From SHXO01 sp964523885 (lineage in GTDB: Bacteria; Pseudomonadota; Gammaproteobacteria; Burkholderiales; SHXO01), in the NCBI GenBank assembly GCA_964523885.1, contig CAZFYX010000039.1, positions 62,001 to 126,000 on the forward strand: a stretch of DNA of 64,000 bases. Direction: 5' to 3'. The position numbers and the translations under genes are program-made. The stretch's first letter is position 1, and each line of letters opens with the position of its first letter. The notes under the pieces were generated by a model. It made no database searches. It was not told where the DNA came from and was given only the letters and a program-made list of their open reading frames with translations. Of this stretch, positions 15,707 through 25,043 are shown piece after piece.

Positions 15707-16882
15707 GTGCCAGCTGCATTCCGATCCCTCTGCGCATCGCCCGCGCTCGTATGCGTCGTGCTGCTGGCCGGGTGCGACAAGGGCGCGACGCAGGCGCCGC
15801 CGCAGATGCCCCCGCCCGAGGTGACGGCCACCACCGTCCAGCCGCGCGACATTCCGATCGCGCTGCAGTACGTCGGCCGCACCGAGGGCGTGCGCGAGGT
15901 CGAGGTGCGCCCGCGGGTGGGCGGCATCCTGCTCAGCTGGAATTACAAGGAAGGCAGCACGGTGCAGGCGGGGCACAGCCTGTTCACGATCGACCCAGTG
16001 CCCTACCAGACCGCCGTGGCGAAGGCGGAGGCGGACCTCGCCAGCGCGAAGGCGCGCCACCTGCAGGCCGTGCGCGACATCGAGCGGCTCAAGCCCCTGG
16101 TGGACCAGGGGATGATCAGCCGCAAGATGTACGACGATGCGATCTCCGCCGAGGAAGTGACCGTCGCCCAGATGAAGGCATCCGAGGCGGCGCTCACCGA
16201 AGCCAAGCTCAACTTGAACTACACCCGCGTGGAGGCCCCGATCACCGGCGTGACGGGCCGCGCGCTCAAGTCCGAAGGCAGCCTGGTCGAGGCGCAGAAC
16301 ACGCTGCTGATGACCATCTCCCAGATCGATCCGATCCGCGTGATCTTCAGCATGTCGGAGGGCGAGCGCCTGCGCTTCAACGAGGAGGCGAGCGCCGGGC
16401 GCCTGCGCCTGCCGAAGGACAATCGCTTCGTCGTGACGCTGGAGCTGCCCGATGGCAGCAAGTCGGAGCGGCCCGGCGTGGTGGACTTCAGCGACATCCG
16501 CGTGGACCCTGCGACGGGGACCAGCGAGTTCCGCGCCGTGATGCCCAATTCGGATCAGCGCATCCGCCCCGGCCAGTTCGTGCGCGTGACATTGCAGGGC
16601 GCGCAGTATGCCAAGGCGCTGGCGGTGCCGCAGCGCGCGGTGCTGGAGGGCCCGCAGGGCAAGATCGTGTTCGTCGTCGACGAGAAGGGCATGGCGCAGC
16701 CGCGCCCGGTGCAGGTCGGCCAGTGGGCCGGAGAGGACTGGGTGATCACCAGCGGCCTCAAGCCCGGCGACCGCGTCATCCTCGACGGCGTGATGAAGAT
16801 CCGCCCCGGCGCGCCGGTGACCATCGCGCAGCCCAAGCCCGAGGCACCGGCGGCGCAGCCGCAGGTCAGTGCGAAACCGTAG
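15707..16882 (+). CDS. RND efflux periplasmic adaptor (membrane fusion protein), AcrA/MexA type
   Basis: A 391-residue lipoprotein adaptor linking an inner-membrane RND pump to an outer-membrane channel. Signal peptide and lipobox VLLAGC (Cys23), then the lipoyl/barrel-sandwich halves EVRPRVGGILLSWNYKEGS and LNYTRVEAPITG, an alpha-hairpin (AKAEADLASAKARHLQAVRD) and the beta-barrel domain FVVTLELPDGSK. Proline-rich linkers occur at both ends. The GTG start at 15707 is preceded by AAGGAG. The permease gene follows after 218 bp; no TolC-like gene is in the window. Confidence 0.93.
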   Translation: MPAAFRSLCASPALVCVVLLAGCDKGATQAPPQMPPPEVTATTVQPRDIPIALQYVGRTEGVREVEVRPRVGGILLSWNYKEGSTVQAGHSLFTIDPVPYQTAVAKAEADLASAKARHLQAVRDIERLKPLVDQGMISRKMYDDAISAEEVTVAQMKASEAALTEAKLNLNYTRVEAPITGVTGRALKSEGSLVEAQNTLLMTISQIDPIRVIFSMSEGERLRFNEEASAGRLRLPKDNRFVVTLELPDGSKSERPGVVDFSDIRVDPATGTSEFRAVMPNSDQRIRPGQFVRVTLQGAQYAKALAVPQRAVLEGPQGKIVFVVDEKGMAQPRPVQVGQWAGEDWVITSGLKPGDRVILDGVMKIRPGAPVTIAQPKPEAPAAQPQVSAKP

Positions 16883-16905
16883 AGCCCCATGGCAACCCAA
16901 CCGGT

Positions 16906-17027
16906 TCTCCCCTCTCCCCTTGCGGGAGAGGGTCAGGGTGAGGGGTACGAAAGACCTGGGCCTCTCGCATTTCCCCTCACACGCATCACCCTCACCCCGG
17001 CCCTCTCCCGTCGAGGGAGAGGGGGAA
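16906..17027. repeat. Inverted pair of REP-like elements between adaptor and permease genes
   Basis: Two REP-like palindromes lie in opposite orientation, at about 16906-16949 (core CCTCTCCCCTTGCGGGAGAG, then GGTGAGGGGTAC) and 16986-17027 (CACCCTCACCCCGGCCCTCT, then CGAGGGAGAGGGGG). Such BIME-like pairs inside operons can stabilise the upstream mRNA and lower expression of the downstream gene. Confidence 0.9.
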
Positions 17028-17100
17028 CACCGCACAGGCATCCGTCAGCTCTCGCCGCGCGATTCCGGAGGAGCAGTTCTCGCGCTTGCAGGGTGATGCC

Positions 17101-20100
17101 ATGAATTTCTCCCGCTTCTTCATCGACCGTCCCATCTTCGCGGCGGTCCTCTCCGGCTTCCTCGTGCTCGCGGGGCTCGCGGCGATCCGCGTCCTCCCGA
17201 TCGCGCAGTATCCCGAGATCGCGCCGCCCGTGGTCACCGTGCGCGCCATCTATCCCGGTGCCTCGGCGGAGACGCTGGAGCAGACCGTCGCCGCGCCGAT
17301 CGAGAACCAGCTCACGGGCGTCGAGGACATGATCTTCATGTCCTCGAACTCCGGCTCCAACGGCCTGCTCGAGATCCAGGTCACCTTCGACATCGGTGCC
17401 GATGCCGACAAGGCCGCGCTCAACGTCAACAACCGCGTGAAGCAGGCAGAGGCCCGCCTGCCCGAAGAGGTGCGCCGCCAGGGCGTGACCGTCGAGAAGG
17501 GCTCCTCGTCGTTCCTGTTCGTCTACGGCTTCTTCTCTCCCGACGGCCGCTTCGACGACGTCTACACCAGCAACTACGTCACCCTCAACGTGCTCGACGC
17601 GCTCAAGCGCGTGCGCGGCACCACCAACGTGCAGATCTTCGGCGCCAAGGACTACGCCATGCGCGTGTGGCTGCGGCCCGACCGGCTCACGCAGCTCGAG
17701 CTCACCCCCGACGACGTGGTGAGGGCGATCTCCGAGCAGAACGCGCAGTTCGCCGCCGGCAAGGTCGGCCAGACCCCCGCGGGCGACAGGCAGCAGCTGG
17801 TGTACACGATCACCACCAAGGGCCGGCTGTCCACCGCGGAGGAGTTCGAGAACATCATCGTGCGCGCCACGCCCGGCGGCGCCACCGTGCGCGTGCGCGA
17901 CGTCGCCCGCGTCGAGCTGGGCTCGAAGGACTACGAGTTCATCGGCCGCGTCAACGGCAAGCCGGCGACGCTGGTCGGCGTGTTCCTGCAGCCCGGCGCC
18001 AACGCGCTGGAAGTGGCCGACGAATGCAACCAGGTCATGGCCGACCTCGCCAAGCGCTTCCCCGACGGCCTCGCCTACGCCAACGTGTACGACACCACGC
18101 GCTTCGTGAAGGTCTCGATCCGCGAGGTGGTCAAGACGCTCGGCGAGGCGATGGCGCTGGTGTTCCTGGTGGTGTTCCTGTTCCTGCAGAACTGGCGCGC
18201 CACGCTGATCCCCTTCGCCGCGGTGCCGGTCTCGCTGATCGGCACCTTCGCCGGGCTGTCCATCCTCGGCTACTCCATCAACACCCTCACCCTGTTCGGG
18301 ATGGTGCTGTCGATCGGCATCGTGGTGGACGACGCCATCGTGGTGCTGGAGAACGTCGAGCGCATCATGCGCGAGGAGAAGCTCTCCGCGCGCGAGGCTG
18401 CGATCAAGGCGATGAGCGAGGTGACCGGCCCGGTCGTGGCCATCGTGCTGGTGCTGTGCTCGGTGTTCGTGCCGGTGGCGTTCCTCGGCGGCCTCGCGGG
18501 CGAGCTCTACCGCCAGTTCGCCGTCACCATCACCATCGCGGTGGTGATCTCGGGCTTCGTCGCGCTCACGCTCACGCCGTCCCTGTGCGTGCTGCTGTTC
18601 AAGTCCGGCCATCACGGCACCCCGGGCCGCTTCTTCCGGGCCTTCAACGACTGGTTCGCACGGCTGACCGTGCGCTACGCGAACGGGGTGGCCGTGATGC
18701 TGCGCTGGTCGGCGATCGGCCTGGTCCTGTTCGGCGTGATGGTGCTGGCCACCGCCTGGCTCTGGCGCAACACCCCCACCAGCCTGGTCCCGGACGAGGA
18801 CACCGGCTACTACATCGGCGCGGTGTTCCTGCCCGACGGCGCGACCCTGCAGCGCACCGATGCGGTGGTGCAGAAGGTCACCGAGGCGATGCTGGCGAAC
18901 AACGCCAACCAGTACGCGGTGGCGTTCACCGGGCTGGACTTCCTCGGCGGCGGCTTCCGCAACAGCGCCGCGACCATCTTCGCCTCGCAGATCCACTGGG
19001 ACCAGCGGCCGGGCGTGTACACCAAGGAGCTGGTCGGCGAGTTCTTCGGCCGCACCGCGGGCATCAAGGAAGGTCTGGTGCTGGCCTTCCCGCCCCCGCC
19101 GATCCTCGGCCTGGGCAACGCCGGCGGCTTCGAGTTCTACATCCAGAACCGCGGCGAAGGCGGCGCGAAGCGCCTGGCCGAGGTGAAGGACCAGTTCATC
19201 GGCCGCGCGTCGCAGGATCCGCGCTTCATGTGGGTGCAGACGCTGTGGCGGGCCAATGTGCCGCAGCTGTACGTCGACGTCGACCGCGAGAAGGCCAAGG
19301 CCCTGGGCGTGCCGATCGACTCGCTCTACAACACGCTCGCGGCCACGGTCGGCACCTACTACGTGAACGACTTCAACAAGTTCGGCCGCACCTGGCAGGT
19401 GCTGATGTCGGCGGAGCCGGCGTATCGACAACGCCCGGATTCCATCGGCGAGATCTACGTGCGCTCGCTCCGCGGCGAGATGATCCCGCTGAAGTCGCTC
19501 GCCAGCGTGCGTTACTCGTCAGGGCCGGATTCGATGGACCGCTTCAACAACCTGCCCGCCGTGAAGATCCTCGGACAGGGCGCGCCGGGGATCAGCTCGG
19601 GCCAGGCCATCGCGGCGGTCGAGGAGATCGCCAACGAGGTGCTGCCGGCCGAGTTCAGCTTCGACTGGGGCGGCGCGTCGTACCAGGAGAAACGTTCCAG
19701 CGGCACGTCGGGGCTGGCGATGGGCATGGCCGTGGTGATGGTGTTCCTGATCCTGGCCGCGCAGTACGAGCGCTGGTCGCTGCCCTTCTCGGTGCTGATG
19801 GCGCTGCCCTTCGGCACCTTCGGCGCCCTGGCCGCGATCTGGGTCAACAACCTCGGGCCGCTCTGGATCAACCAGCTGGCGGCGATGCTGGGAGCCGGCC
19901 CGATCATGCAGGGCAGCCCGCTCACCAACGACGTCTACTTCCAGATCGGCCTGGTCACGCTGCTGGGCCTCGCGGCCAAGAACGCGATCCTGATCGTGGA
20001 GTACGCTCTGCTCAAGTCACAGGAGGGCCTGTCGGCTTCCGCGGCCGCGCTGGAGGCGGCGCGCCTGCGGTTCCGGCCGATCCTGATGACCTCCCTCGCC

Positions 20101-20370
20101 TTCATCCTCGGCGTGATGCCGCTGGTGGTGTCGAGCGGCGCCGGGGCAGGCGCGCGGCACTCGGTCGGCACGGGCGTGATGGGCGGCATGATGTCGGCGA
20201 CCTTCCTCGCCATCTTCTTCATCCCGATGTTCTTCAAGCTGATGAGCGGCGGCGGGCTGCGCGAGCGGCGCAGCGCCGCGCAGCTGCGCGAGGAGATCGA
20301 GCACCATCGCCGGCTGGTCCAGGAGTCCGTCGATCACCCCCACCGCGGGATCCAGCCGGCAGCGAGCTGA
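17101..20370 (+). CDS. RND multidrug efflux permease, HAE1 (AcrB) family
   Basis: A 1,089-residue inner-membrane pump with twelve transmembrane helices and two large periplasmic loops. It begins NFSRFFIDRPIFAAVLS, the usual HAE1 start. The proton-relay Asp pair is in SIGIVVDDAIVVLENVER and the relay Lys in AAKNAILIVEYALL. GTYYVNDFNKFGRTWQV is the typical docking/porter stretch. ATG 17101 has AGGGTG close by; a TTG at 17086 is an alternative start five codons earlier. It exports drugs or other hydrophobic compounds together with the adaptor; an outer-membrane factor must be encoded elsewhere. Confidence 0.95.
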   Translation: MNFSRFFIDRPIFAAVLSGFLVLAGLAAIRVLPIAQYPEIAPPVVTVRAIYPGASAETLEQTVAAPIENQLTGVEDMIFMSSNSGSNGLLEIQVTFDIGADADKAALNVNNRVKQAEARLPEEVRRQGVTVEKGSSSFLFVYGFFSPDGRFDDVYTSNYVTLNVLDALKRVRGTTNVQIFGAKDYAMRVWLRPDRLTQLELTPDDVVRAISEQNAQFAAGKVGQTPAGDRQQLVYTITTKGRLSTAEEFENIIVRATPGGATVRVRDVARVELGSKDYEFIGRVNGKPATLVGVFLQPGANALEVADECNQVMADLAKRFPDGLAYANVYDTTRFVKVSIREVVKTLGEAMALVFLVVFLFLQNWRATLIPFAAVPVSLIGTFAGLSILGYSINTLTLFGMVLSIGIVVDDAIVVLENVERIMREEKLSAREAAIKAMSEVTGPVVAIVLVLCSVFVPVAFLGGLAGELYRQFAVTITIAVVISGFVALTLTPSLCVLLFKSGHHGTPGRFFRAFNDWFARLTVRYANGVAVMLRWSAIGLVLFGVMVLATAWLWRNTPTSLVPDEDTGYYIGAVFLPDGATLQRTDAVVQKVTEAMLANNANQYAVAFTGLDFLGGGFRNSAATIFASQIHWDQRPGVYTKELVGEFFGRTAGIKEGLVLAFPPPPILGLGNAGGFEFYIQNRGEGGAKRLAEVKDQFIGRASQDPRFMWVQTLWRANVPQLYVDVDREKAKALGVPIDSLYNTLAATVGTYYVNDFNKFGRTWQVLMSAEPAYRQRPDSIGEIYVRSLRGEMIPLKSLASVRYSSGPDSMDRFNNLPAVKILGQGAPGISSGQAIAAVEEIANEVLPAEFSFDWGGASYQEKRSSGTSGLAMGMAVVMVFLILAAQYERWSLPFSVLMALPFGTFGALAAIWVNNLGPLWINQLAAMLGAGPIMQGSPLTNDVYFQIGLVTLLGLAAKNAILIVEYALLKSQEGLSASAAALEAARLRFRPILMTSLAFILGVMPLVVSSGAGAGARHSVGTGVMGGMMSATFLAIFFIPMFFKLMSGGGLRERRSAAQLREEIEHHRRLVQESVDHPHRGIQPAAS

Positions 20371-20389
20371 TCCCCGCTTCACGGCTCGC

Positions 20390-20417
20390 CCGGATGGGCT
20401 GACCATCCGGCGGTTTG
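20390..20417 (+). terminator. Candidate terminator after the RND permease gene
   Basis: CCGGATGG (20390-20397) and CCATCCGG (20403-20410) form a perfect 8-bp stem with a 5-nt loop, followed by CGGTTTGG. It lies 20 nt after the permease stop. The T-run is short. Confidence 0.42.
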
Positions 20418-20486
20418 GCGGTACACTCGGAGCCGTAGTGCGCCTTTCGTGCGCGCAGCCGATAACCGACCACAACACACCTGCGC

Positions 20487-22337
20487 ATGAGCACCCCCGC
20501 GCCGCTGCCCTGGCAGCTGGAAGCCGAGACCAGTACCGCCTTCGCCGTCGACCGGTTCTGCAACATCGTCGCCATGCAGTGGGGCTGGACCACGCTCACG
20601 GGCTGGCTGCGCGACGATGCCATCGGCAAGCCCTTCGCGGATTTCTGCCACCCCACCGATCGCCCCGCCGTGCTGGAGGCGTTGCAGTCGCTCATCCGCG
20701 GCGAGATCTACTCGTGCCGGGTGCCGGCGCGCTGCAGCCGCCGGGACGGCATGCATTGCTGGGTGGAGATCTACGCCCACCCCGAGCTCGACGAGCAGGG
20801 CGGCATCAATGGCGTGCGCGGCACGCTGAGCGACATCACCAACCGCCGCCGGGGCATGCAGGCGCTGCGCGAGAGCGAGGCGCGGTTCCGGGCGATCTGC
20901 GAAGCCTCGCCCCTTGGCGTGCTGGTCACCGATGCCAACGACAGCTGTATCTTCGCCAACGCTAACCTCGAGCGCATCAGCGGCCTGCGCGGAGACCAGC
21001 TGCGCGGCGAGGGCTACCTGACCAGCGTGCACCCCGACGACCGCCCGCGGCTGCTCGAGGCGCGCGACAACGCGCGGCGCAACCTCACGCCCTATCGCGT
21101 GGAGCACCGCTACACCCATGCCTCAGGGCCGGACACCTGGAGCCGGATCAACGGCGCCCCGATCGTCGACGGCGGCAATTTCCTCGGCTTCGTGCATGTC
21201 AGCGAGGACATCACCTCGCAACGCAGCGCCGACGAGGCGCTGCGGCTATCCCAGGAGCGCCTGCAGCTCGCCCTGGAGGGTTCGGGCGACGCGTTGCTCG
21301 ACTGGGACCTGGACACCGGCGAGTTGTACTTCAGCGAGCAGTGGGGGGCGATGCTGGGCGGTCCGCAGGGTCCGGCCGTCACCACCGTGCGCGACCTGCT
21401 CGAGTTGATCGAACCGCGCGAGCGCGCAGGCGTCGAGGTCGCGCTGAACGAGACGCTGCGTGGGGAACGCCCCTTCCTGCGCGCGCAGTGCCGCGTGCGC
21501 ACGCAGTCGGGCGAATCGAAATGGATCGAGGCACACGCCAGGGTGATGCGGCGCGATGCGGACGGCCGGGCGCTGCGCGTGGCAGGCACCTGCTCGGACA
21601 TCACCGACCGCAAGATCCTCGAGGCGCGCCAGGCCGAGTTCATGGCCTCGGTCAGCCACGAACTGCGCACGCCGCTCGCGTCCGTGCTGGGCGCGCTGGA
21701 GATCCTGCGCGAGGAGCACCGCGAGGAGCTGTCGCCGGGTGCCCGCCGCTTCTTCGACATGGCGCTGCGCAACGGCAACCAGCTCGCCAGCCTGATCAAC
21801 AGCGCTCTCGACCTGGAGCGCATCGAGACCGGCCTGCACGCGTTCAAGTTCGGCGCGACGCGCGTCAGCGACCTGCTGGCCCAGGCAGTCGAGATCAACG
21901 AGCCGTACGCGCTGAAACTCAGCGTCATGCTGCAACTCGATCCGCCGACCAGCGATGTCTACGTCTGGACCGACCCGCAGCGCGCGCTGCAGATCCTCAC
22001 CAACCTGACCTCGAACGCCATGAAGTTCTCGCCGGAAGGCAATGCGGTGCGGCTGGGCTGCGAGCTGCTGCCCGAGCGCGTCCGCCTGTTCGTCGAGGAC
22101 CATGGTCCCGGCATCCCGGAGGAATCGCGCGACCGCATCTTCCAGCGCTTCGGCCAGGCCGCCAACCAGGAGCATTCACGTCTGCCCGGCAGTGGCCTGG
22201 GGTTGTCGATCTGCCGCGCGCTGGTGAGCCGCCTGGGCGGTGAGATCGGCTATCGCACCGCCCTTGGGGTGGGCAGCGTGTTCTGGGTGGACCTGCCGCG
22301 GGCGAAGAGCGCGGCGACGGAGATGTCGGCGGCCTGA
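20487..22337 (+). CDS. Triple-PAS sensor histidine kinase
   Basis: A 616-residue cytoplasmic sensor without transmembrane segments. Three PAS/PAC modules cover about residues 10-385; the PAC ends read RGTLSDITNRR, GFVHVSEDITSQR and VAGTCSDITDRK. Then HisKA with the H-box FMASVSHELRTPLASVLG (phospho-accepting His near residue 394) and an HATPase_c domain with N-box LTNLTSNAMKFSPEG, G1 VEDHGPGIPEES and G2 GSGLGLSIC. It has no receiver domain, and no response regulator gene is adjacent, so it is an orphan in this window. Ligand for the PAS domains unknown. Confidence 0.92.
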   Translation: MSTPAPLPWQLEAETSTAFAVDRFCNIVAMQWGWTTLTGWLRDDAIGKPFADFCHPTDRPAVLEALQSLIRGEIYSCRVPARCSRRDGMHCWVEIYAHPELDEQGGINGVRGTLSDITNRRRGMQALRESEARFRAICEASPLGVLVTDANDSCIFANANLERISGLRGDQLRGEGYLTSVHPDDRPRLLEARDNARRNLTPYRVEHRYTHASGPDTWSRINGAPIVDGGNFLGFVHVSEDITSQRSADEALRLSQERLQLALEGSGDALLDWDLDTGELYFSEQWGAMLGGPQGPAVTTVRDLLELIEPRERAGVEVALNETLRGERPFLRAQCRVRTQSGESKWIEAHARVMRRDADGRALRVAGTCSDITDRKILEARQAEFMASVSHELRTPLASVLGALEILREEHREELSPGARRFFDMALRNGNQLASLINSALDLERIETGLHAFKFGATRVSDLLAQAVEINEPYALKLSVMLQLDPPTSDVYVWTDPQRALQILTNLTSNAMKFSPEGNAVRLGCELLPERVRLFVEDHGPGIPEESRDRIFQRFGQAANQEHSRLPGSGLGLSICRALVSRLGGEIGYRTALGVGSVFWVDLPRAKSAATEMSAA

Positions 22338-22468
22338 GCAGGCAGGGTGGCCGCGCCCCCAACCGGCCGCATCGCGCCAAACGGCTACCCATGAGGCAGT
22401 AGGGATCGACGACGGTTGAATCAGACAGCCGCTTCCAGCGCGGCGCAGGCGCGTCGGCCTCGCAAGCC

Positions 22469-23146
22469 TTACCGATACGTGCCATCCCACGGACCGGAGC
22501 GCAGACTCGCGCTTTGCCGATCTTCGGTGACGACCGGGCGGTTCAATGTGAACACCGACTCCGGCCGGACCACCGAATAGTCCATGTAGCCCATCCGCGC
22601 CAGGGGGCGCATTGCGCCGGTATCGACGATGCCGTCCTTTACGAAGGCATCGTCGATGTAGATTGCGACCACATGGCCAAACACCACCACATGCTCAGGC
22701 TGGGATGAGTCGGTGCGTGGCAACGCGAGCGTCTTCCACAACCGGCATTCGAGCGCGGAGGGGCTGGCGGCGACGCGGGGCGGCCTGACCACCAGCGACG
22801 GTGCAACCTCGAGATGCGCCAGCTCGAACTCATCGACATTCGCTGCGACCGGCGCCGAGCTCAGGTTCATCGCATCGACGAGCCCCTGGGTGGACATCGA
22901 ACAGGTGAACTCGCCTGTGTCCTCGACGTTGGTCAAGCTGTCCTTGCGACCCGCCGAGGAGAACATCACGATCGGGGGTGCGTCGCACACGGCGTTGAAG
23001 AAGCTGTACGGCGCCAGGTTGAATACGCCGGCTTTGCTGATCGTGCCGATCCACCCGATCGGACGCGGCGCAACCAGCGCCTTGAACGGATTGTGCTTCA
23101 AGCCGTGGTTGCGATGTTCGAGCAGGTTCTCGAGCGAATAATGCAT
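22469..23146 (-). CDS. Flavin reductase-like (FMN-binding split barrel) protein
   Basis: A 225-residue cytoplasmic protein with the flavin-reductase pattern NPFKALVAPRPIGWIGTISK (RPIGWI phosphate-binding region), FNLAPYSFFNAVCDAPPIVM and GEFTCSMS. The closest type is the DIM6/NTAB group of NAD(P)H:flavin reductases and related flavoproteins. ATG 23146 begins the conserved region; the extra 31 codons upstream have no family similarity and no ribosome site. It converges on the histidine kinase gene. Confidence 0.83.
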   Translation of the reverse strand: MHYSLENLLEHRNHGLKHNPFKALVAPRPIGWIGTISKAGVFNLAPYSFFNAVCDAPPIVMFSSAGRKDSLTNVEDTGEFTCSMSTQGLVDAMNLSSAPVAANVDEFELAHLEVAPSLVVRPPRVAASPSALECRLWKTLALPRTDSSQPEHVVVFGHVVAIYIDDAFVKDGIVDTGAMRPLARMGYMDYSVVRPESVFTLNRPVVTEDRQSASLRSGPWDGTYR

Positions 23147-23577
23147 GGCTATCCCGTGACTCGCAGGGCTGGAGAAGCGTTCGTGGCTGTCATTCGATTG
23201 CCCGACCAACCACCTCCGGTCGAGGCCGCGTTGGGACACGTCTTGCGGCTCACGGCATCCTCGCCGCTCCTCCAGGATGGATTCTGCCCGAGACTCGTTC
23301 GCTGGATGGCACTGCTCGTGGCGTAGGGCGGGGGCGCTGCACGCACAGGCGCCATCCGTTTGAAGGGAACCCGAAGCGCTCGATCTCGGAGCCCAGCGCC
23401 AACTCCGTGCTTGGTGCCTCGGCAGGCTTGGATGTGGTGCTCATGTCGAAGACTGCGAGGATGTGGGCACCTGCACGCCCGGCCACTACGCCCCTCCACA
23501 ACAGAACGAATCCCCCTCGCCCGAAAGGCTGGCCCCCGCCGTCCGGTCCCCGTCCATCGGCCGTTCGACGCATTGCG
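23147..23577. other. Intergenic stretch with no recognised gene
   Basis: Upstream of the flavin reductase and downstream of the HDAC-like gene, both on the minus strand. Several frames are open, one minus-strand stretch starting MSTTSKPAEAPSTELALGSE near 23443, but none has a recognisable domain or ends like a finished protein. It could be a decayed gene start plus the flavin reductase promoter. Confidence 0.4.
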
Positions 23578-24645
23578 CTACGCAGCCAGTTCCCGCACCA
23601 CCTCGCACCACGCCCGCGCCAGGTTCGTCCGGTCATATCCCCCGCCGCCGAACGCCATCAACCTTCCGGCGGAGTACTCCCCGGCCAGGTGGACCAGGCT
23701 TCGCGCCGCATGCGCATGCACCTGCGGCGAGTAGCGCAGGCGCGCAAGCGGATCGCCGTCCAGTCCGTCCGCCCCGCACTGGAACAGCACGAACTGCGGC
23801 TTGAACCGGCGCAGGTGTGCAACCACGTCCGGCCAAGCTGCAAGGAACTCCTTGTCGCCGGCGCCCGATGGCAGGTTGATGTTGAGCTTGGTGCCGCGCG
23901 CCGCGCCGGTGCCGGTCTCGTCCGGCCGTCCGGTGCCCGGATACAGGCTGCGGTAGTCCTCGTGGATATCGGCGAAGATCAGATCGGGGTCGTCCTCGTA
24001 CGCGTAGAACACGCCGTCGCCGTGATGCACGTCGATGTCGACGTAGGCGATCCGGCGAATGCCGTACTCGCTGCGCAGCGTCTCGATCACCACCCCGAGG
24101 TCGTTGAAGACGCAGAAGCCCGCCGACCGGTCGCGGCGCGCATGGTGCAAACCCCCGATCGGCTGGAAGGTGTGCAGGCACTCGCCGCGCATCACGTGCT
24201 GCAGACCGTCGAGGGCGGAACCCGCCACGGTGGCGGCTGCCTCGTACACGCCGGGGAAGACCGGCGTGTCGCCGTTGTCGAGGTAGTCCAGCCCTTCGCT
24301 CTCGGCGCTCATCACGCGATCGACGTGGGCCTTGGTGTGGAAGCGCTCGATCTGCTCGCGCGAGGCCACCCGTGGCGCCATCGATGCAACGCGTGCATCC
24401 AGGCCCTGGCGGATGAGCTCCTGCATGAAGGCGCCCTGCCGGTCCACGCCCAGCGGATGGCCGTGTGGGAACCCGTACCGGCCCAGCGCCTCGCCGTGGT
24501 ACAGGCAGGTCCGAGGGTTCACGGCCGCCGCTCCACGGACCTGCGCACCGGACCACGCCAGCGCGCCTGCGCCGAGAAGAAAGCGGCCGAAGCGACGGCG
24601 GGACAGCCTGGGCCGCGCGGGGCGCGCATCGTCACAAGGTCCCAT
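23578..24645 (-). CDS. HDAC-fold amidohydrolase (histone deacetylase / acetylpolyamine amidohydrolase family) with Tat-type signal
   Basis: A 355-residue Zn-dependent deacetylase fold. Zn-ligand and catalytic motifs are in order: TFQPIGGLHHARRDRSAGFC, VFNDLGVVIE, YVDIDVHHGDGVFY (Asp/His Zn ligands), FQCGADGLDGDPLA and AFGGGGYDRTNLAR (transition-state Tyr). Unusually, residues about 12-38 read LSRRRFGRFLLGAGALAW then ASGAQ-like small residues, a twin-arginine export signal. Bacterial members usually act in the cytoplasm on acetylpolyamines or acetoin-related substrates, so an exported form would meet an external acetylated substrate. It overlaps the DUF2007 gene by 14 nt. Confidence 0.85.
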   Translation of the reverse strand: MGPCDDARPARPRLSRRRFGRFLLGAGALAWSGAQVRGAAAVNPRTCLYHGEALGRYGFPHGHPLGVDRQGAFMQELIRQGLDARVASMAPRVASREQIERFHTKAHVDRVMSAESEGLDYLDNGDTPVFPGVYEAAATVAGSALDGLQHVMRGECLHTFQPIGGLHHARRDRSAGFCVFNDLGVVIETLRSEYGIRRIAYVDIDVHHGDGVFYAYEDDPDLIFADIHEDYRSLYPGTGRPDETGTGAARGTKLNINLPSGAGDKEFLAAWPDVVAHLRRFKPQFVLFQCGADGLDGDPLARLRYSPQVHAHAARSLVHLAGEYSAGRLMAFGGGGYDRTNLARAWCEVVRELAA

Positions 24646-24937
24646 TGCAGTGCCAGCACAGCTGGAAGTTCGCCGGGTTTTCTTCTCCGCACGCGGGGCA
24701 GAATACCCGGCCCGTCACCTTCGGCGACGACTCGAAGTCCTTCACCAGCGCCTGCGCCCGTTCGAGGTCCTGCTCGTGGGCCAGCCAGAGCTCGGGATAG
24801 GCTTCGGTGACCGGCAGCTGCCCTGCACCGCTCTGCGCGTTCTCGTTGAACACGTGCGCCTCGATGCCCGCCTGCGCGAGCAATCCGCGGAGGATGTGCG
24901 CATCGGGCAGGCTGACAGCGCGGCAGAGACGTTTCAT
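24632..24937 (-). CDS. DUF2007-type small protein with C-terminal zinc ribbon
   Basis: A 101-residue cytoplasmic protein. Residues 1-70 fit DUF2007 (putative signal-transducing, PII-like fold): DAHILRGLLAQAGIEAHVFN then PELWLAHEQDLERAQALV. The last 25 residues form a zinc ribbon, FCPACGEENPANFQLCWHC, with two CxxC pairs. Its 3' end overlaps the start of the HDAC-like gene by 14 nt, so the two are co-transcribed. Function unknown. Confidence 0.82.
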   Translation of the reverse strand: MKRLCRAVSLPDAHILRGLLAQAGIEAHVFNENAQSGAGQLPVTEAYPELWLAHEQDLERAQALVKDFESSPKVTGRVFCPACGEENPANFQLCWHCNGTL

Positions 24938-25043
24938 GGGGGCGTGTGACCGTTCGGGCCATCATAGCGCAAGGTCCCGGGCGGGGACGGGAACAGCGGC
25001 GAGTCCTCTTCCCTGCCGGGACCCGGAGATACGTGGAACCGCC

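Noticed and set aside
16933..19431. Long antisense open frame opposite the RND permease
   Set aside because: Explained by GC-rich codon bias of the real gene; the product is an Arg/His/Gly-rich shadow with no domain.
23250..23443. Minus-strand frame starting MSTTSKPAEAPSTELALGSE
   Set aside because: It has a protein-like opening but changes into Arg/Pro-rich low-quality sequence and has no recognised family; at best a decayed gene.
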